64,000 bases of DNA from Billgrantia azerbaijanica (lineage in GTDB: Bacteria; Pseudomonadota; Gammaproteobacteria; Pseudomonadales; Halomonadaceae): assembly GCA_004551485.1 (NCBI GenBank), contig SBLD01000008.1, forward strand, positions 113,825 to 177,824. Reading direction: 5' to 3'. Position 1 is the stretch's first letter, and each line of letters opens with the position of its first letter. Both the position numbers and the translations under genes were made by a program. Positions 33,719-45,091 of the stretch are shown here, piece after piece. The notes under the pieces were generated by a model that saw nothing but the letters and a program-made list of their open reading frames with translations, ran no database searches and had not been told where the DNA came from.

Positions 33719-35713
33719 TCAGGCATCGAGCAGCTCGCGCGCCTGGCTGACCACGTTGTCGACGGTGAAGCCGAAGTGCTTGAACAGGTCGCCGCCCGGC
33801 GCCGACTCGCCGAAGCTGTCCATGCCCACGATACGCCCCTGCAGGCCCACGTACTTGTACCAGAAGGCGAAGTGGCTGGCCTCGATGGCCAGGCGCCGGG
33901 TCACGGCCGCCGGCAGCACCGCCTCGCGGTAGCTGTCGGGCTGGGCGTCGAAGATGTCGGTGGAGGGCATCGACACCACGCGCACCCCATGGCCTTGCTC
34001 GGCGAGCACCGCGGCGCTGTCCATCGCCAGGCCGACCTCGGAGCCGGTGGCGATCAGGATCAGCTCGGGCATGCCCTCGCAGTCCCGGAGGATGTAGCCG
34101 CCGCGCTCGATCTGGGCCAGCTGCTGCTTGGTGCGCGCCTGGTGCGGCAGGGTCTGGCGCGACAGCACCAGCGCCGTGGGCTCACCGCGGCGCTTGAGTG
34201 CGGCGTCCCAGGCGGCGGCGGTCTCCACCGCGTCGGCCGGACGCCAGGTGGAGAGGTTGGGCGTCGAACGCAGCGCGCCCATCTGCTCCACCGGCTGGTG
34301 GGTGGGGCCGTCCTCGCCGAGGCCGATGGAGTCGTGGGTGAAGACGTAGATCACCTGGCGGTTCATCAGCGCGGTCAGGCGTACCGCGTTGTGCATGTAC
34401 TCCATGAAGGTGAGGAAGGTGGCGCCGTAGGGGATGAAGCCGCCGTGGGCGCTGATGCCGTTCATGATGGCGCCCATGCCGAACTCGCGCACCCCGTAGT
34501 GCAGGTAGTTGCCGCCGGGCTCGGCGGCGCTGATCGCCTGGGCGCCGTTCCAGAAGGTCAGGTTGGAGGGCGCCAGGTCGGCGCTGCCGCCGAGCAGCTC
34601 GGGCAGCTGCGGGCCGAGCGCGTTGAGGCACGCCAGCGAGGCCTTGCGGCTGGCGACGCTCTCGCCCTTGGCCTGGGCGGCCTCGATCAGCGCCTCGCTC
34701 TTGAGCGTGGCCGGCAGTTCACCCTTGAGACGGCGTTGCAGCTCCTTGGCCTCGGCCGGATAGGCCTCGGCATAGCGCGCCAGTCGGGCGTTCCAGTCGG
34801 CCTCGCGCTGGGCGCCCCGTTCGCGGGCGTCCCAGCCCCGGTAGATGGCCTCGGGAATATGGAAGGGCGCGTGCGGCCAGTCGAGCCGTTCGCGCGCTGC
34901 GGCCACCTCGTCCTCGCCCAGCGCCGCGCCGTGGCACTCCTCCTTGCCCTGCTTGTTGGGCGCGCCGAAGCCGATGATGGTGCGGCACACGATCAGGCTC
35001 GGCCGCTCGTCGTGCTGCCGGGCCTGCTCGATGGCGGCCTTGACCGCCGCTGGGTCGTGGCCGTCGACGGCGGGCACCACGTGCCAGCCGTAGGCCGCGA
35101 AGCGCCCCGCGGTGTCGTCGGTGAACCAGCCCTCGACCTCACCGTCGATGGAGATGCCGTTGTCGTCGTAGAAGACGATCAGCTTGCCGAGCCGCTGGGT
35201 GCCGGCCAGCGAGCACACCTCGTGGGAGATGCCCTCCATCAGGCAGCCGTCGCCGACAAAGCAGTAGGTGTGGTGGTCGATGATCGCGTGGCCGGGACGG
35301 TTGAACTGCGCCGCCAGGGTGCGCTCGGCGATGGCCATGCCCACGGCGTTGGCCAGGCCCTGGCCGAGCGGGCCGGTGGTGGTCTCGACGCCCGGCGTGT
35401 AGCCCAGCTCCGGGTGGCCCGGGGTGCGCGAGTGCAGCTGGCGAAAGTGCTGCAGGTCCTCGAGGCCGAGGTCGTAGCCGGTCAGGTGCAGCAGCGAATA
35501 GAGCAGCATGGAGCCGTGGCCGTTGGAGAGCACGAAGCGGTCGCGGTTGGCCCAGTGCGGGTTGGCCGGGTTGTGGGACAGGTAGTCGTTCCACAGCACC
35601 TCGGCGATGTCGGCCATGCCCATGGGGGCGCCGGGGTGGCCGGAGTTGGCTTTCTGCACGGCATCCATGGAGAGGGCACGAATGGCGTTGGCCAGTTCAA
35701 AGCGGGACGGCAT
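33719..35713 (-). CDS. tkt: Transketolase
   Basis: A 664-residue ThDP enzyme that swaps two-carbon units between ketose and aldose phosphates in the pentose-phosphate pathway. [18 protein letters not shown] at the N terminus, [13 protein letters not shown] with the ThDP-binding [24 protein letters not shown] in the pyrimidine domain and [10 protein letters not shown] in the C-terminal domain are all present. It follows transaldolase by 47 nt on the polyol operon and is the last gene before the long hairpin. A dedicated copy for polyol growth is plausible; whether another tkt exists cannot be seen here. Confidence 0.97.
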   Translation of the reverse strand: MPSRFELANAIRALSMDAVQKANSGHPGAPMGMADIAEVLWNDYLSHNPANPHWANRDRFVLSNGHGSMLLYSLLHLTGYDLGLEDLQHFRQLHSRTPGHPELGYTPGVETTTGPLGQGLANAVGMAIAERTLAAQFNRPGHAIIDHHTYCFVGDGCLMEGISHEVCSLAGTQRLGKLIVFYDDNGISIDGEVEGWFTDDTAGRFAAYGWHVVPAVDGHDPAAVKAAIEQARQHDERPSLIVCRTIIGFGAPNKQGKEECHGAALGEDEVAAARERLDWPHAPFHIPEAIYRGWDARERGAQREADWNARLARYAEAYPAEAKELQRRLKGELPATLKSEALIEAAQAKGESVASRKASLACLNALGPQLPELLGGSADLAPSNLTFWNGAQAISAAEPGGNYLHYGVREFGMGAIMNGISAHGGFIPYGATFLTFMEYMHNAVRLTALMNRQVIYVFTHDSIGLGEDGPTHQPVEQMGALRSTPNLSTWRPADAVETAAAWDAALKRRGEPTALVLSRQTLPHQARTKQQLAQIERGGYILRDCEGMPELILIATGSEVGLAMDSAAVLAEQGHGVRVVSMPSTDIFDAQPDSYREAVLPAAVTRRLAIEASHFAFWYKYVGLQGRIVGMDSFGESAPGGDLFKHFGFTVDNVVSQARELLDA

Positions 35714-35760
35714 GGGCGATGTCTCCCTGGTCGGTGATTGGGTGAACGGGACGCTGTCGC

Positions 35761-36714
35761 TCAGGCGCCCAGGCGCTCGGCGATCCGCGCCTCCAGGGTG
35801 CGCTGGTCCTCGTCGAAGCGGCGAATGCCCTCGGCCAGCTTGTCGTTGGCCATGGCATCCTGGTTATGCCCCCAGCGGAATTCCGCCTCGCTGAGTGGGC
35901 GGGGACGCTCGCCGGCGGAAGGGAATTCAACGCGCCGGGCCACTTCGCCCTCTGCCGCCGCCAGCTCCTCGAGCAGCGCCGGCGAGATAGTCAGCCGCGG
36001 GCAGCCCGCCAGCGCCAGCACCTGGCCGGTGGTGCGGAAGCTCGCCCCCATCACCACCGTGTCGTAGCCGCCCCGGCCGACTCGCTCGCAGACCCCGCGC
36101 ACGAACCGCACGCCGGGGTCCTCGTCCGGCGCGTAATCGCGCCCGGTTTCTTTCTTGTACCAGTCGCTGACCCGGCCGACGAAGGGCGACACCAGGAAGA
36201 CGCCGGCGTCGAAGCAGGCCTGGGCCTGGGCGTCGCTGAACAACAGGGTCAGGTTGCACTGGACGCCCTCCTTCTCGAGGCGCTCGGCGGCGCGAATGCC
36301 CTCCCAGGTGGAGGCCAGCTTGATCAGCACGCGCTCCCGGCCCACGCCGTGCCGCTCGTAGCGTTCGATGAGCTCGTGGGCCTTGCGCACGCTGGCGTCC
36401 TCGTCGAAGGAGAGCCGGGCCGCCACCTCGGTGGAGACGCGGCCGGGCACCCACTTGGTGATCTCTGCGCCCTTGGCCACGGCGAGCCGGTCCACCGCGC
36501 GCTCGACCTGCTGCTGGCGATCACCGCCCTCCCCCTTGACCGCCGCCAGGGTCTCGGCAATCAGCGCCTGGTAGCCGGGCAGGTCGAAGGCCTTGAGCAG
36601 CAGCGAGGGGTTGGTGGTGGCGTCGTGGGGGCGGTAGCGCTGGATGGCCTCGAGGTCGCCGGTGTCGGCGACCACCAGGGAATGGGTCTTCAGGGCATCG
36701 AGTCGTGTCGTCAT
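35761..36714 (-). CDS. tal: Transaldolase
   Basis: A 317-residue (beta/alpha)8 enzyme moving dihydroxyacetone units between sedoheptulose-7-P and glyceraldehyde-3-P. The Schiff-base lysine is K132 in V-L-I-K-L-A-S-T-W, the same number as in E. coli Tal[13 protein letters not shown] and [13 protein letters not shown] are conserved. It is encoded 27 nt after xylulokinase, so pentulose phosphate made by XylB is handed to Tal and Tkt products of the same message. Confidence 0.97.
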   Translation of the reverse strand: MTTRLDALKTHSLVVADTGDLEAIQRYRPHDATTNPSLLLKAFDLPGYQALIAETLAAVKGEGGDRQQQVERAVDRLAVAKGAEITKWVPGRVSTEVAARLSFDEDASVRKAHELIERYERHGVGRERVLIKLASTWEGIRAAERLEKEGVQCNLTLLFSDAQAQACFDAGVFLVSPFVGRVSDWYKKETGRDYAPDEDPGVRFVRGVCERVGRGGYDTVVMGASFRTTGQVLALAGCPRLTISPALLEELAAAEGEVARRVEFPSAGERPRPLSEAEFRWGHNQDAMANDKLAEGIRRFDEDQRTLEARIAERLGA

Positions 36715-36741
36715 GGGAAGCTCCAGAAAGCAGGACGGAAA

Positions 36742-38241
36742 TCAGGTCGGGACGGCGTGGCGCTCGGCGAGGGCCGTACGGTAGCGGGCATAGACCGCCT
36801 GGTAGGCGTCGACATGGTGCGGATCGGGGTCGACCCGCGAGCCTTCGTCGAGCTGCACCAGGCGGGCACAGAGCGATTCCAGGCTGCCTTCCCCCTCGCC
36901 CTGGCCGCCTTGATGGCACCAGGCGGCCTGCAGGGCCGCCCCCAGGGCGGCGGCGTCGGTGATGGCGGGGCAGATGACCTGGGTGCCGGTGATGTCGGCA
37001 ACCATCTGCCGCCATAGCGGGCTGTTGGCGCCGCCGCCGATCAGGCGGATCTGGCTGGCCCCCTCGGCCAGCCCGCCGAGCAGCTCGAGGCCATAGCGCA
37101 GGCCGAAGGTCGCCCCCTCGACCACCGCCCGGCACAGGTTCGCCTGGGTGGCGTTGACGCTGGTCAGGCCCAGGAAGCTCGCCGAGGCCTCGGGCAGCAT
37201 CGGCACGCGCTCGCCGTTGAAGAACGGCAGCACGGTCACCCCCTCGGCACCGATAGGGGCGCCGGCGAGGCGCTCGCCGAAGGCCGCCAGGTCGAGGCCG
37301 AACAGCTCGCGCACGCGCGTCGTCGCCGAGGTCACGTTCATGGTGCAGATCAGCGGCAGCCAGCCGCCGTGGCTCGAGCAGAAGTTGGCCACCATGGCGC
37401 TGTCGGCCACCACGGGCTCGGGCGAATGGGCGCACACCGTGCCCGAGGTGCCCAGGCTCAGGGTCACCAGCCCCGGGCGGATGTTGCCGGTGCCGATGGC
37501 GCCCAGCATGTTGTCGCCCCCTCCACTGGCCACCAGGACTCCGTCTTCCAGCCCCAGCTCGCGGGCCAGCGCGGGGCGCACCGTACCGGCGGGCTCGTGG
37601 GAGGCGATCAGGCGCGGCAGCACGCGGCCGGGGTCGAGCTCCGGGGCGATCTCGGCCAGGACGTCATGCCGCCAGCGCCGCGTGCGGGTGTCGAAGTAGC
37701 CGGTGCCCGAGGCGTCGCCGGCCTCACTGACCCGCTCGCCGGTGAGCCAGAAGTTGAGGTAGTCGTGGGGCAGCAGCAGGCCGTCGATGCGCCGGTAGGC
37801 GTCGGGCTGGGTGTCGCGCAGCCAGGCCAGCTTGGAGGCGGTGTAGCCGGTCTGCAGCACCAGGCCCAGCCTGTCCAGGCAGCCCGCCTCGCCGCCCAAG
37901 CGCTCGACCAGGGCGGCGTTGTGAGCCGCCGTCTCGGTGTCGCACCACAGCTTGGCGGCGTGCACCGGCTCGCCCCGGGCGTCCAGCGCCACCAGGCCGT
38001 GCTGCTGGCCGGAGACGCCGATGGCGCGGATCGCCCGGGCATCGATGCCGGCCCTGTCCACCGCATCAAAGAAGGCGCCGCGCAGCGCCGCGACCCACTC
38101 CTCGGGCCGCTGTTCGCGGCGCCCGCCCTCCCCCTCGATCAAGCGGTGCGGACGGCTCGCCTCACCGAGGATCCTCGCCCGCTGCGTATCGACCACCACC
38201 ACCTTGGTGCTCTGGGTACCGCAATCCACTCCGATGTACAT
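36742..38241 (-). CDS. xylB: Xylulokinase
   Basis: A 499-residue FGGY-family kinase phosphorylating D-xylulose at O5. It starts MYIGVDCGTQSTKVVVVD (phosphate 1 motif). IGVSGQQHGLVALD and the FGGY signature regions follow, with GGGDNMLGAIGTGNIRPG and LIGGGANSPLWRQMVADI in the C-terminal half. Its ATG overlaps the dehydrogenase stop by one base. In smo/mtl operons of alphaproteobacteria xylB directly follows the mannitol/arabitol dehydrogenase, as here, allowing arabitol to enter as xylulose. Confidence 0.95.
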   Translation of the reverse strand: MYIGVDCGTQSTKVVVVDTQRARILGEASRPHRLIEGEGGRREQRPEEWVAALRGAFFDAVDRAGIDARAIRAIGVSGQQHGLVALDARGEPVHAAKLWCDTETAAHNAALVERLGGEAGCLDRLGLVLQTGYTASKLAWLRDTQPDAYRRIDGLLLPHDYLNFWLTGERVSEAGDASGTGYFDTRTRRWRHDVLAEIAPELDPGRVLPRLIASHEPAGTVRPALARELGLEDGVLVASGGGDNMLGAIGTGNIRPGLVTLSLGTSGTVCAHSPEPVVADSAMVANFCSSHGGWLPLICTMNVTSATTRVRELFGLDLAAFGERLAGAPIGAEGVTVLPFFNGERVPMLPEASASFLGLTSVNATQANLCRAVVEGATFGLRYGLELLGGLAEGASQIRLIGGGANSPLWRQMVADITGTQVICPAITDAAALGAALQAAWCHQGGQGEGEGSLESLCARLVQLDEGSRVDPDPHHVDAYQAVYARYRTALAERHAVPT

Positions 38242-39728
38242 CACGCGTGTCCTCGTCCCGCAACCAGAGATTCCAGTGTGGCACGCGCACCGCGCTCGTG
38301 AAGGGAAGCCAGGGCCTCGAGATAGGCCGTGCGAAAGCGCTCCTGCTCGGCCAGGTCGCCGAACAGCTCGCGATTGTCGATGAAGGCGGTCGGCTGCTCG
38401 CGGTTGCGCCTTGCCAGCGCCATCAGCTCCTCCTTGAGACGGTCGACGACCGTAATGGGTTCGCCCTGCTCGTCGACGCCTTCGGCATAGCGCGCCCAGC
38501 TCGCCACCACCGCCGCGCTGCGGTGGAGCTCGCCGCCGGCGGCGAGCTGCTCGCGAATCACCGGCAGCAGCCACTTGGGAATCCGATCCGAGCTCTCGGC
38601 GCACAGCCGCGCCAGGGTGTCCTTGATCTCGGGATTGGCGAAGCGCTCGATCAGCGTCCGGCAGTAGGCATCGAGATCGACGCCCGGCACCGGCGCCAGC
38701 GTGGGGCGGCCCTCGTGGCGCATGTAGGCGAGCAGGAAGTCGACGAACAGCGGATCCCGGCACACCTCGTGGGCGTAGCGATAACCGGCCAGGTAGCCGA
38801 AGTAGCACAACGCCTGGTGGCTGGCGTTGAGCAGGCGCAGTTTCATCAGTTCGTAGGGCTCGACGTCCTCGACCACCTGCACGCCGACCTCCTCGAAAGC
38901 CGGGCGCCCGGCGGCGAAGCGATCCTCCAGCACCCACTGGGTGAAGGGTTCGCAGACCACCGGCCAGGCGTCGCCGACGCCGAAGCGCTCGCCCAGCTCG
39001 GCGATGTCGGCCGGGGCGGTCACCGGGGTGATGCGATCGACCATCGAGTTGGGAAAGGGCACCTCGCTTGCGATCCAGGCGGCCAGGTCGGCATCGCGCC
39101 GCCGCGCGAAGGCCGTGAACATGCGCTGGGCGACCTCGCCGTTGCCCTGGATGTTGTCGCAGGACATCACCGTGAACGGCGCGAGCCCGCGCTCGCGACG
39201 CCGCCGGAGGGCCTCGGTGACCAGGCCGAAGGGCGTGCGCGACGCCGCCGGGTGGGCCAGATCGTGCTGCACGTCGGGGTTGTCGACGTCGAACTCGCCG
39301 GTCACCGGGTGGAAATTGTAGCCGCCCTCGGTCACGGTCAGCGAAACGATGCGGATCGCCGGATCGGCCATCGTCTCGATCACGCCCTCCGGGTCGTCGG
39401 GCGCGAAGCTGTAGTCGACCAGCGAGCCGATCACCCGCGGCGCGTAGTGGCCGTCGGGGTGCTTGACCACCAGGGTATAGAGGTGATCCTGAGCGGCCAG
39501 GACCTCCTGCATGCGCCGGTCGCCGGGCATCACGCCGACACCGACGATGCCCCAGTCCAGCGCCTGGCCACGGTTCATCAGCGCGTCCAGGTACATTGCC
39601 TGGTGGGCACGGTGGAAGCCACCGACGCCGAAGTGGACGATGCCCGGCGTCACCTGGCGCCGGTCGTAGGCGGGCACGGCAACCTGCGGATCGAGGCGAC
39701 CGAGGGTGGCATTGCTGAGAGTGGGCAT
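38241..39728 (-). CDS. mtlK: Mannitol/arabitol 2-dehydrogenase (polyol-specific long-chain family)
   Basis: 495 residues from ATG 39728 behind AGGAG. The N-terminal Rossmann region holds GIVHFGVGGFHRAHQAMYLD. The signature K-x4-N-x2-H appears in ELMKLRLLNASHQALCYFGYL. The enzyme oxidises mannitol to fructose or D-arabitol to D-xylulose with NAD. The close match of surrounding gene order to the Rhodobacter smo operon supports the mtlK name, given by analogy. It shares one base with xylB. Confidence 0.92.
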   Translation of the reverse strand: MPTLSNATLGRLDPQVAVPAYDRRQVTPGIVHFGVGGFHRAHQAMYLDALMNRGQALDWGIVGVGVMPGDRRMQEVLAAQDHLYTLVVKHPDGHYAPRVIGSLVDYSFAPDDPEGVIETMADPAIRIVSLTVTEGGYNFHPVTGEFDVDNPDVQHDLAHPAASRTPFGLVTEALRRRRERGLAPFTVMSCDNIQGNGEVAQRMFTAFARRRDADLAAWIASEVPFPNSMVDRITPVTAPADIAELGERFGVGDAWPVVCEPFTQWVLEDRFAAGRPAFEEVGVQVVEDVEPYELMKLRLLNASHQALCYFGYLAGYRYAHEVCRDPLFVDFLLAYMRHEGRPTLAPVPGVDLDAYCRTLIERFANPEIKDTLARLCAESSDRIPKWLLPVIREQLAAGGELHRSAAVVASWARYAEGVDEQGEPITVVDRLKEELMALARRNREQPTAFIDNRELFGDLAEQERFRTAYLEALASLHERGARATLESLVAGRGHA

Positions 39729-39810
39729 AGGGGCACTCCTTGCCGCGAGCGGCAATCGAGAATGGGTAAACGGGTGGGCTGGAGCCGGCGCGGTCGGCGA
39801 CCGCCCGGCC

Positions 39811-40434
39811 CTAGCGCCAGCGAAGATCGGGTTCGATCGATTCGGCCTTGATCAGTCGCGCATTGAGCATGTCCTTGTGGCGTGCCTTGGCGATGGCGCC
39901 GTGCTGATCCTGACCCATGCCCAGCCAGCGCTGGATCAGGCGCGCCTCGAGCACCTCGTCGGCCACCTCGAGGAACAGCGTCATGTCGAACAGCGGGTGC
40001 AGCTCGCGCCAGGGGTCGCGGTCGAGCAGCAGGTAGTTGCCCTCGACGATGACGATGCGGTGCTCGACGGTGATCAGCCGGCCGCCGGCGCGGGCGAGGT
40101 CCAGCGGGCGGTCGAACACCGGGACCGCCACGCTGCGGTCGGCGCGGCGGATGCGCGCCAGGTCGTGCTTGAGCCCGTCGGGGTCGAAGGTCTCCGGCGC
40201 GCCCTTGATCGGCACCTGGCCCAGCGGCTCGAGGATGGCGTTGTCGAGGTGGTAGCCGTCCATCGGCACCACCGCCGCGATGCCCGGCGCGCGCTCGTTG
40301 AGTTCGCGGCACAGCCACTCGGAGAGGAACGACTTGCCGGCCCCCGGCGGCCCTGCCAGGGCGACGAGGAAGCGTCGCCGGTTCTCGGCGGCCTCCAGCA
40401 GGCGCACCGCCATGTCATGAATGTTCGGATTCAT
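39811..40434 (-). CDS. P-loop kinase of the uridine kinase/pantothenate kinase type (FrcK-like)
   Basis: 207 residues. Walker A is GPPGAGKS at 28-35, PMDGYHLDNAIL the substrate loop, and IVIVEGNYLLLDRDPW the Walker B region. YFH7/FrcK-like proteins of this kind sit in sugar and polyol uptake operons. The operon lacks a recognisable PfkB- or ROK-type fructokinase (mtlZ in Rhodobacter), so this protein may be the one that phosphorylates fructose from sorbitol or mannitol. That is inference from context; a nucleoside kinase is the conservative call. Confidence 0.75.
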   Translation of the reverse strand: MNPNIHDMAVRLLEAAENRRRFLVALAGPPGAGKSFLSEWLCRELNERAPGIAAVVPMDGYHLDNAILEPLGQVPIKGAPETFDPDGLKHDLARIRRADRSVAVPVFDRPLDLARAGGRLITVEHRIVIVEGNYLLLDRDPWRELHPLFDMTLFLEVADEVLEARLIQRWLGMGQDQHGAIAKARHKDMLNARLIKAESIEPDLRWR

Positions 40435-40512
40435 TTGTTGTTTTCCTACTTCAGGACGCCGGCATCAGGCGTGGTCGAAAAGGCAGCGAGCGCAGCCAGT
40501 TTTCGAATACGC

Positions 40513-41304
40513 CTAGCTCATCCAGTTGCCGCCATCGACGTTCAGCGTCTGCGCCACGACGTAGTCGCTGTCGTCGGAGGCGAGAAAGACCGCCGCGCCG
40601 GCGTGGTCCTCGGGGCGCCCCATGCGCCCGCAGGGCACCGCCTCGCCCACCAGGCGCTTCTTCTCGCCGAGGGGGCGGTTTTCAAAGCGCGCGAACAGGG
40701 CATCGACCTCGTCCCACATCGGCGTGTCGACCACCCCCGGCGAGATGCCGTTGACGCGGATGCCGTGCCGGATCAGGTCCAGGCCGCACGACTGGGTCAG
40801 GCTGATCACCGCCGCCTTGGTGGCGCAGTAGGTGCTGACCAGCGCCTCGCCGCGCCGCCCCGCCTGGGAGGCCATGTTGATGATTGTGCCGCCCTCGCCG
40901 CGCGCGACCATCGCCTTGGCCACCGCCTGCAGGGTGAAGAACAGCCCCTTGACGTTGACGGCGAACTGCCTGTCGAAGCTCGCCTCGCTGACCTCCAGCA
41001 CCGGGGCCATGTCGAACACCGCGGCGTTGTTGACGAGGATGTCGATGCCGCCGAAGCGCTCGCTCACCGCCGTGACCATGGCGTCGATCGAGGCGCGCTC
41101 GCCGACGTCCAGGCGCACGCCCATCAGCCGCTCGCGAACCTCGTCCGAGCCCTCCGGCAGTGTCGCCAGGGCCTCGTCAATGGCCGTCTCGTCGATGTCG
41201 GCGAGCGCCACCCGCGCGCCCTCGGCCAGGTAGCGCTGCGCGATGGCCAGGCCGATGCCGCGCGCGCCGCCGGTGATCACGGCCACCTTGTTGTTGAGTT
41301 TCAT
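40513..41304 (-). CDS. smoS: Sorbitol (L-iditol) 2-dehydrogenase, SDR family
   Basis: A 263-residue short-chain dehydrogenase. The NAD motif T-G-G-A-R-G-I-G is at 11-18, N-N-A-A at 92-95, and the catalytic triad is S146, Y159, K163 (YCATK). The protein follows the Rhodobacter sorbitol dehydrogenase closely through NMASQAGRRGEALV and the C-terminal VDGGNWMS, from memory of that sequence. It oxidises sorbitol to fructose and galactitol to tagatose. It sits 30 nt after the HAD gene in the transport/catabolic operon. Confidence 0.92.
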   Translation of the reverse strand: MKLNNKVAVITGGARGIGLAIAQRYLAEGARVALADIDETAIDEALATLPEGSDEVRERLMGVRLDVGERASIDAMVTAVSERFGGIDILVNNAAVFDMAPVLEVSEASFDRQFAVNVKGLFFTLQAVAKAMVARGEGGTIINMASQAGRRGEALVSTYCATKAAVISLTQSCGLDLIRHGIRVNGISPGVVDTPMWDEVDALFARFENRPLGEKKRLVGEAVPCGRMGRPEDHAGAAVFLASDDSDYVVAQTLNVDGGNWMS

Positions 41305-41334
41305 GGAGTCATTGCCTCCTCGCAGAATGGGAAA

Positions 41335-42056
41335 TCAAGCGAAGCGCCCGCTGTCGACGCTGGGCCGGGCGGCACCGGAGCGCTGCGCCTGCCACGCCTC
41401 GACCAGCGCGCCCAGGCCGCGCATGTGGGACAGGATCCGCCAGGCCCCGGCCTCGGCGAGGCGCTGCGCGTGGCCGGCCGGGACATGGCTGGCGCCGACG
41501 AAGCCAATCACCGTCATGCCCGCGCCGTGGGCGGCCGTCACGCCCGACACGCTGTCCTCCACCACCAGGCAGTCGGCGGGGCGGCAGCCCAGGGTCTCGG
41601 CGGCCAGCCGGTAGAGCGCCGGGTCGGGCTTGGGCCGCGTCACCTGCTCGGCGGTGAACACCGGCGCCCGGTGCAGCAGGGCATCCAGCCCGGTGGTGGC
41701 CAGCGACGCGAGTACGCGGCGACGGCGGCTGTTGGAAACGATCGCCAGCGGCAGGTCGAGCCCGGCGATGGCCTCGGCGGCCCCTTCGATGGCGCGCAGC
41801 TCGCGGGCCAGGCGCGCCTCGATGGCGTCATCGATGCGCGCCAGGGCATCGTCGGGCAGCGCATGCCGGCTGTGCTGCTCGAGATGGGCAAGAATGTCGG
41901 CGGTGGTCATGCCCAGGGCGTGGCGCAGCACCTCCTCGGAGCGGAGGTCCGGCAGCCACTCGCCGAGGATGCGCAGCAGCGTCGCCTCGGCAATGACCTC
42001 GCTGTCCACCAGCACGCCGTCGCAGTCGAAGATCAGGGGCGTCACGGCGGCGCTGC

Positions 42057-42060
<4 letters not shown>
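41335..42060 (-). CDS. HAD-superfamily hydrolase (beta-phosphoglucomutase-like)
   Basis: 241 residues. Motif I is I-F-D-C-D-G-V-L-V-D-S, motif II I-V-S-N-S-R, and motifs III/IV KPDPALY..CLVVEDSVSGV. A helical cap follows motif I, as in beta-phosphoglucomutase and sugar phosphatases such as YfbT/YniC. The gene overlaps smoK by 4 nt, so it is a fixed part of the operon. It may dephosphorylate sugar phosphates that build up or convert a phosphorylated polyol; the substrate is not known. Confidence 0.85.
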
Positions 42061-43214
<1,154 letters not shown>

Positions 43215-43226
43215 GGGGAATCCTCG

Positions 43227-44114
43227 TTACTTGACGGCGCCGAAGGTGAGACCGCGGACCATCTGCTTCTGGGTGAGCCAGCCGAACACCAGGATCGGGG
43301 CGATGGCCATGGTCGAGGCCGCGGAGAGCTTGGCCCAGAACAGGCCTTCGGGGCTCGAGAAGGAGGCGATGTAGGCGGTCAGGGGCGCCGCCTGGGAAGA
43401 GGTCAGGTTGAGGCTCCAGAAGGCCTCGTTCCAGCTCAGGATCACCGACAGCAGGCCGGTGGAGGCGATGCCCGGCAGGGTCAGCGGCAGCAGCAGGAAG
43501 AGCACTTCCTGGAAGGTGCTGGCACCGTCCATGCGCCCTGCCTCGAGGATGTCCTTGGGCAGGTCCTTGAAGAAGGTGTAGAGCATCCACACCACGATCG
43601 GCAGGTTCATCAGCGTGTAGACGATGGTCAGCCCGGTGCGGGTGTCGAGCAGGCCGACGTCGCGGAACAGCAGGTAGATCGGCACCAGCACGCCCACCGG
43701 CGGCAGCATCTTGGTGGAGAGCATCCACAGCAGCGTGCCCTTGGTGCGCTTGGTGGGCAGGAAGGCCATGGAGTAGGCCGAGGGGATGGCGATGAGCAGC
43801 GCCGCGAGCGTCGAGCCGAACGCCACCACCACGCTGTTCATGGCGAACTTGAAGTAGTCGGCGCGGCCCTGGACGGCGGCGTAGCTGTCCAGCGTCGGCG
43901 AGAAGATCAGGCTGGGTTCGGCGATGGCCGCGGCCTCGGTCTTGAACCCGGTCAGCACCATCCAGAAGATGGGAAAGAAGATCACCCCGGCGATCGACCA
44001 GCCCAGCACCGCCAGCCACAGCTTGCGGCTGCGCAGGGCGTTGAGCACGGGCGTGCGCTGCGCCAGGGGGCCGGCATCGGCCGAGGGCAGCGATTTCGTT
44101 CTTGCAGTCGTCAT
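43227..44114 (-). CDS. smoG: ABC transporter permease for polyols (second subunit)
   Basis: 295 residues with six membrane segments and the EAA loop DILEAGRMDGASTFQEVLFLLLPLTLPG that contacts the ATPase. A cytoplasmic N terminus of about 30 residues precedes the first helix. This is the MalG-type partner in carbohydrate CUT1 transporters. 12 nt separate it from smoK and 16 nt from smoF. Confidence 0.93.
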   Translation of the reverse strand: MTTARTKSLPSADAGPLAQRTPVLNALRSRKLWLAVLGWSIAGVIFFPIFWMVLTGFKTEAAAIAEPSLIFSPTLDSYAAVQGRADYFKFAMNSVVVAFGSTLAALLIAIPSAYSMAFLPTKRTKGTLLWMLSTKMLPPVGVLVPIYLLFRDVGLLDTRTGLTIVYTLMNLPIVVWMLYTFFKDLPKDILEAGRMDGASTFQEVLFLLLPLTLPGIASTGLLSVILSWNEAFWSLNLTSSQAAPLTAYIASFSSPEGLFWAKLSAASTMAIAPILVFGWLTQKQMVRGLTFGAVK

Positions 44115-44130
44115 GAGTGGCTCCCCGACG

Positions 44131-45021
44131 TTAGTTTTCCAGGTTCTTGGCCACCATGCGGACCAGGAAGATGGCGACGATGTTGGCCAGCACGATGGCG
44201 ATCACCCCGCCCGCGGAGGCCATGCCCACGTCGAAGTCGAGCAGGGCGCGGATGTAGATCAGGTAGGCCAGGTTGGTGGTCGCGAGCCCCGGCCCGCCGG
44301 AGGTGGTGACGAAGATCTCGGCGAAGATGGTCAGCAGGAAGATCATCTCGATCATGATTACCACGCTGATCGCCCGCTTCAGGTGCGGCAGGGTGATGAA
44401 GAAGAAGATCGCCACCGGCCCCGCCCCGTCCATGCGGGCCGCCTCCACCTGGTCGTCATCCAGCGACTGCATGGCGGTGAGCAGGATCAACAGGGCGAAG
44501 GGCAGCCACTGCCAGGCGACGATGATGATGATCGAGGTCAGCGGCAGCGACGAGAACCAGTCCACGGCGGGCAGCCCGAGCGATTCGGCCAGCCAGGAGA
44601 GCACGCCGTTGGCCGGGTGCATCATCATGTTCTTCCACACCAGGGCGCTGACGGTGGGCATGACGAAGAATGGCGAGATGGCCAGCACCCGGGCGATGCC
44701 GCGCCCCAGGAACTCCTGCTGGAACAGCACCGCCAGCAGGGTGCCGCCGACCACGGTGATCACCAGCACCCAGCCGACCAGCAGCAGGGTGGTGCCCATG
44801 GCCGACCACAGCGCCGGGTCGGTGAACAGGTATTCGTAGTTTTCCAGCCCGGCGAAGCCGGTCATGCCGGGCATCAGCAGGTTGTAGCGCTGCAGCGAGA
44901 ACCAGACGGTCATCGCCAGCGGCACGATCATCCACAGAAACAGCAGGGAGACGGCCGGCGCCTGGAGAGAGAGGGTACGCAAACCCCCGACCGTGCGTCC
45001 GGAAGATCTTGTCTTGATCAT
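44131..45021 (-). CDS. smoF: ABC transporter permease for polyols (first subunit)
   Basis: 296 residues from ATG 45021; an open extension to 45192 has no protein character. Six membrane helices and the EAA motif DQVEAARMDGAGPVAIFFFITLPHLK. MalF-type subunit of a CUT1 transporter. The region downstream of the smoE stop is only 70 nt, so it shares the smoE message. Confidence 0.93.
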   Translation of the reverse strand: MIKTRSSGRTVGGLRTLSLQAPAVSLLFLWMIVPLAMTVWFSLQRYNLLMPGMTGFAGLENYEYLFTDPALWSAMGTTLLLVGWVLVITVVGGTLLAVLFQQEFLGRGIARVLAISPFFVMPTVSALVWKNMMMHPANGVLSWLAESLGLPAVDWFSSLPLTSIIIIVAWQWLPFALLILLTAMQSLDDDQVEAARMDGAGPVAIFFFITLPHLKRAISVVIMIEMIFLLTIFAEIFVTTSGGPGLATTNLAYLIYIRALLDFDVGMASAGGVIAIVLANIVAIFLVRMVAKNLEN

Positions 45022-45091
45022 GATCTGGCCCGTGATGAATGGGAGGTGAGAAGTCGGCCGGCCGGGACGAGGCCCCGGCCGGCCCGGGGGC

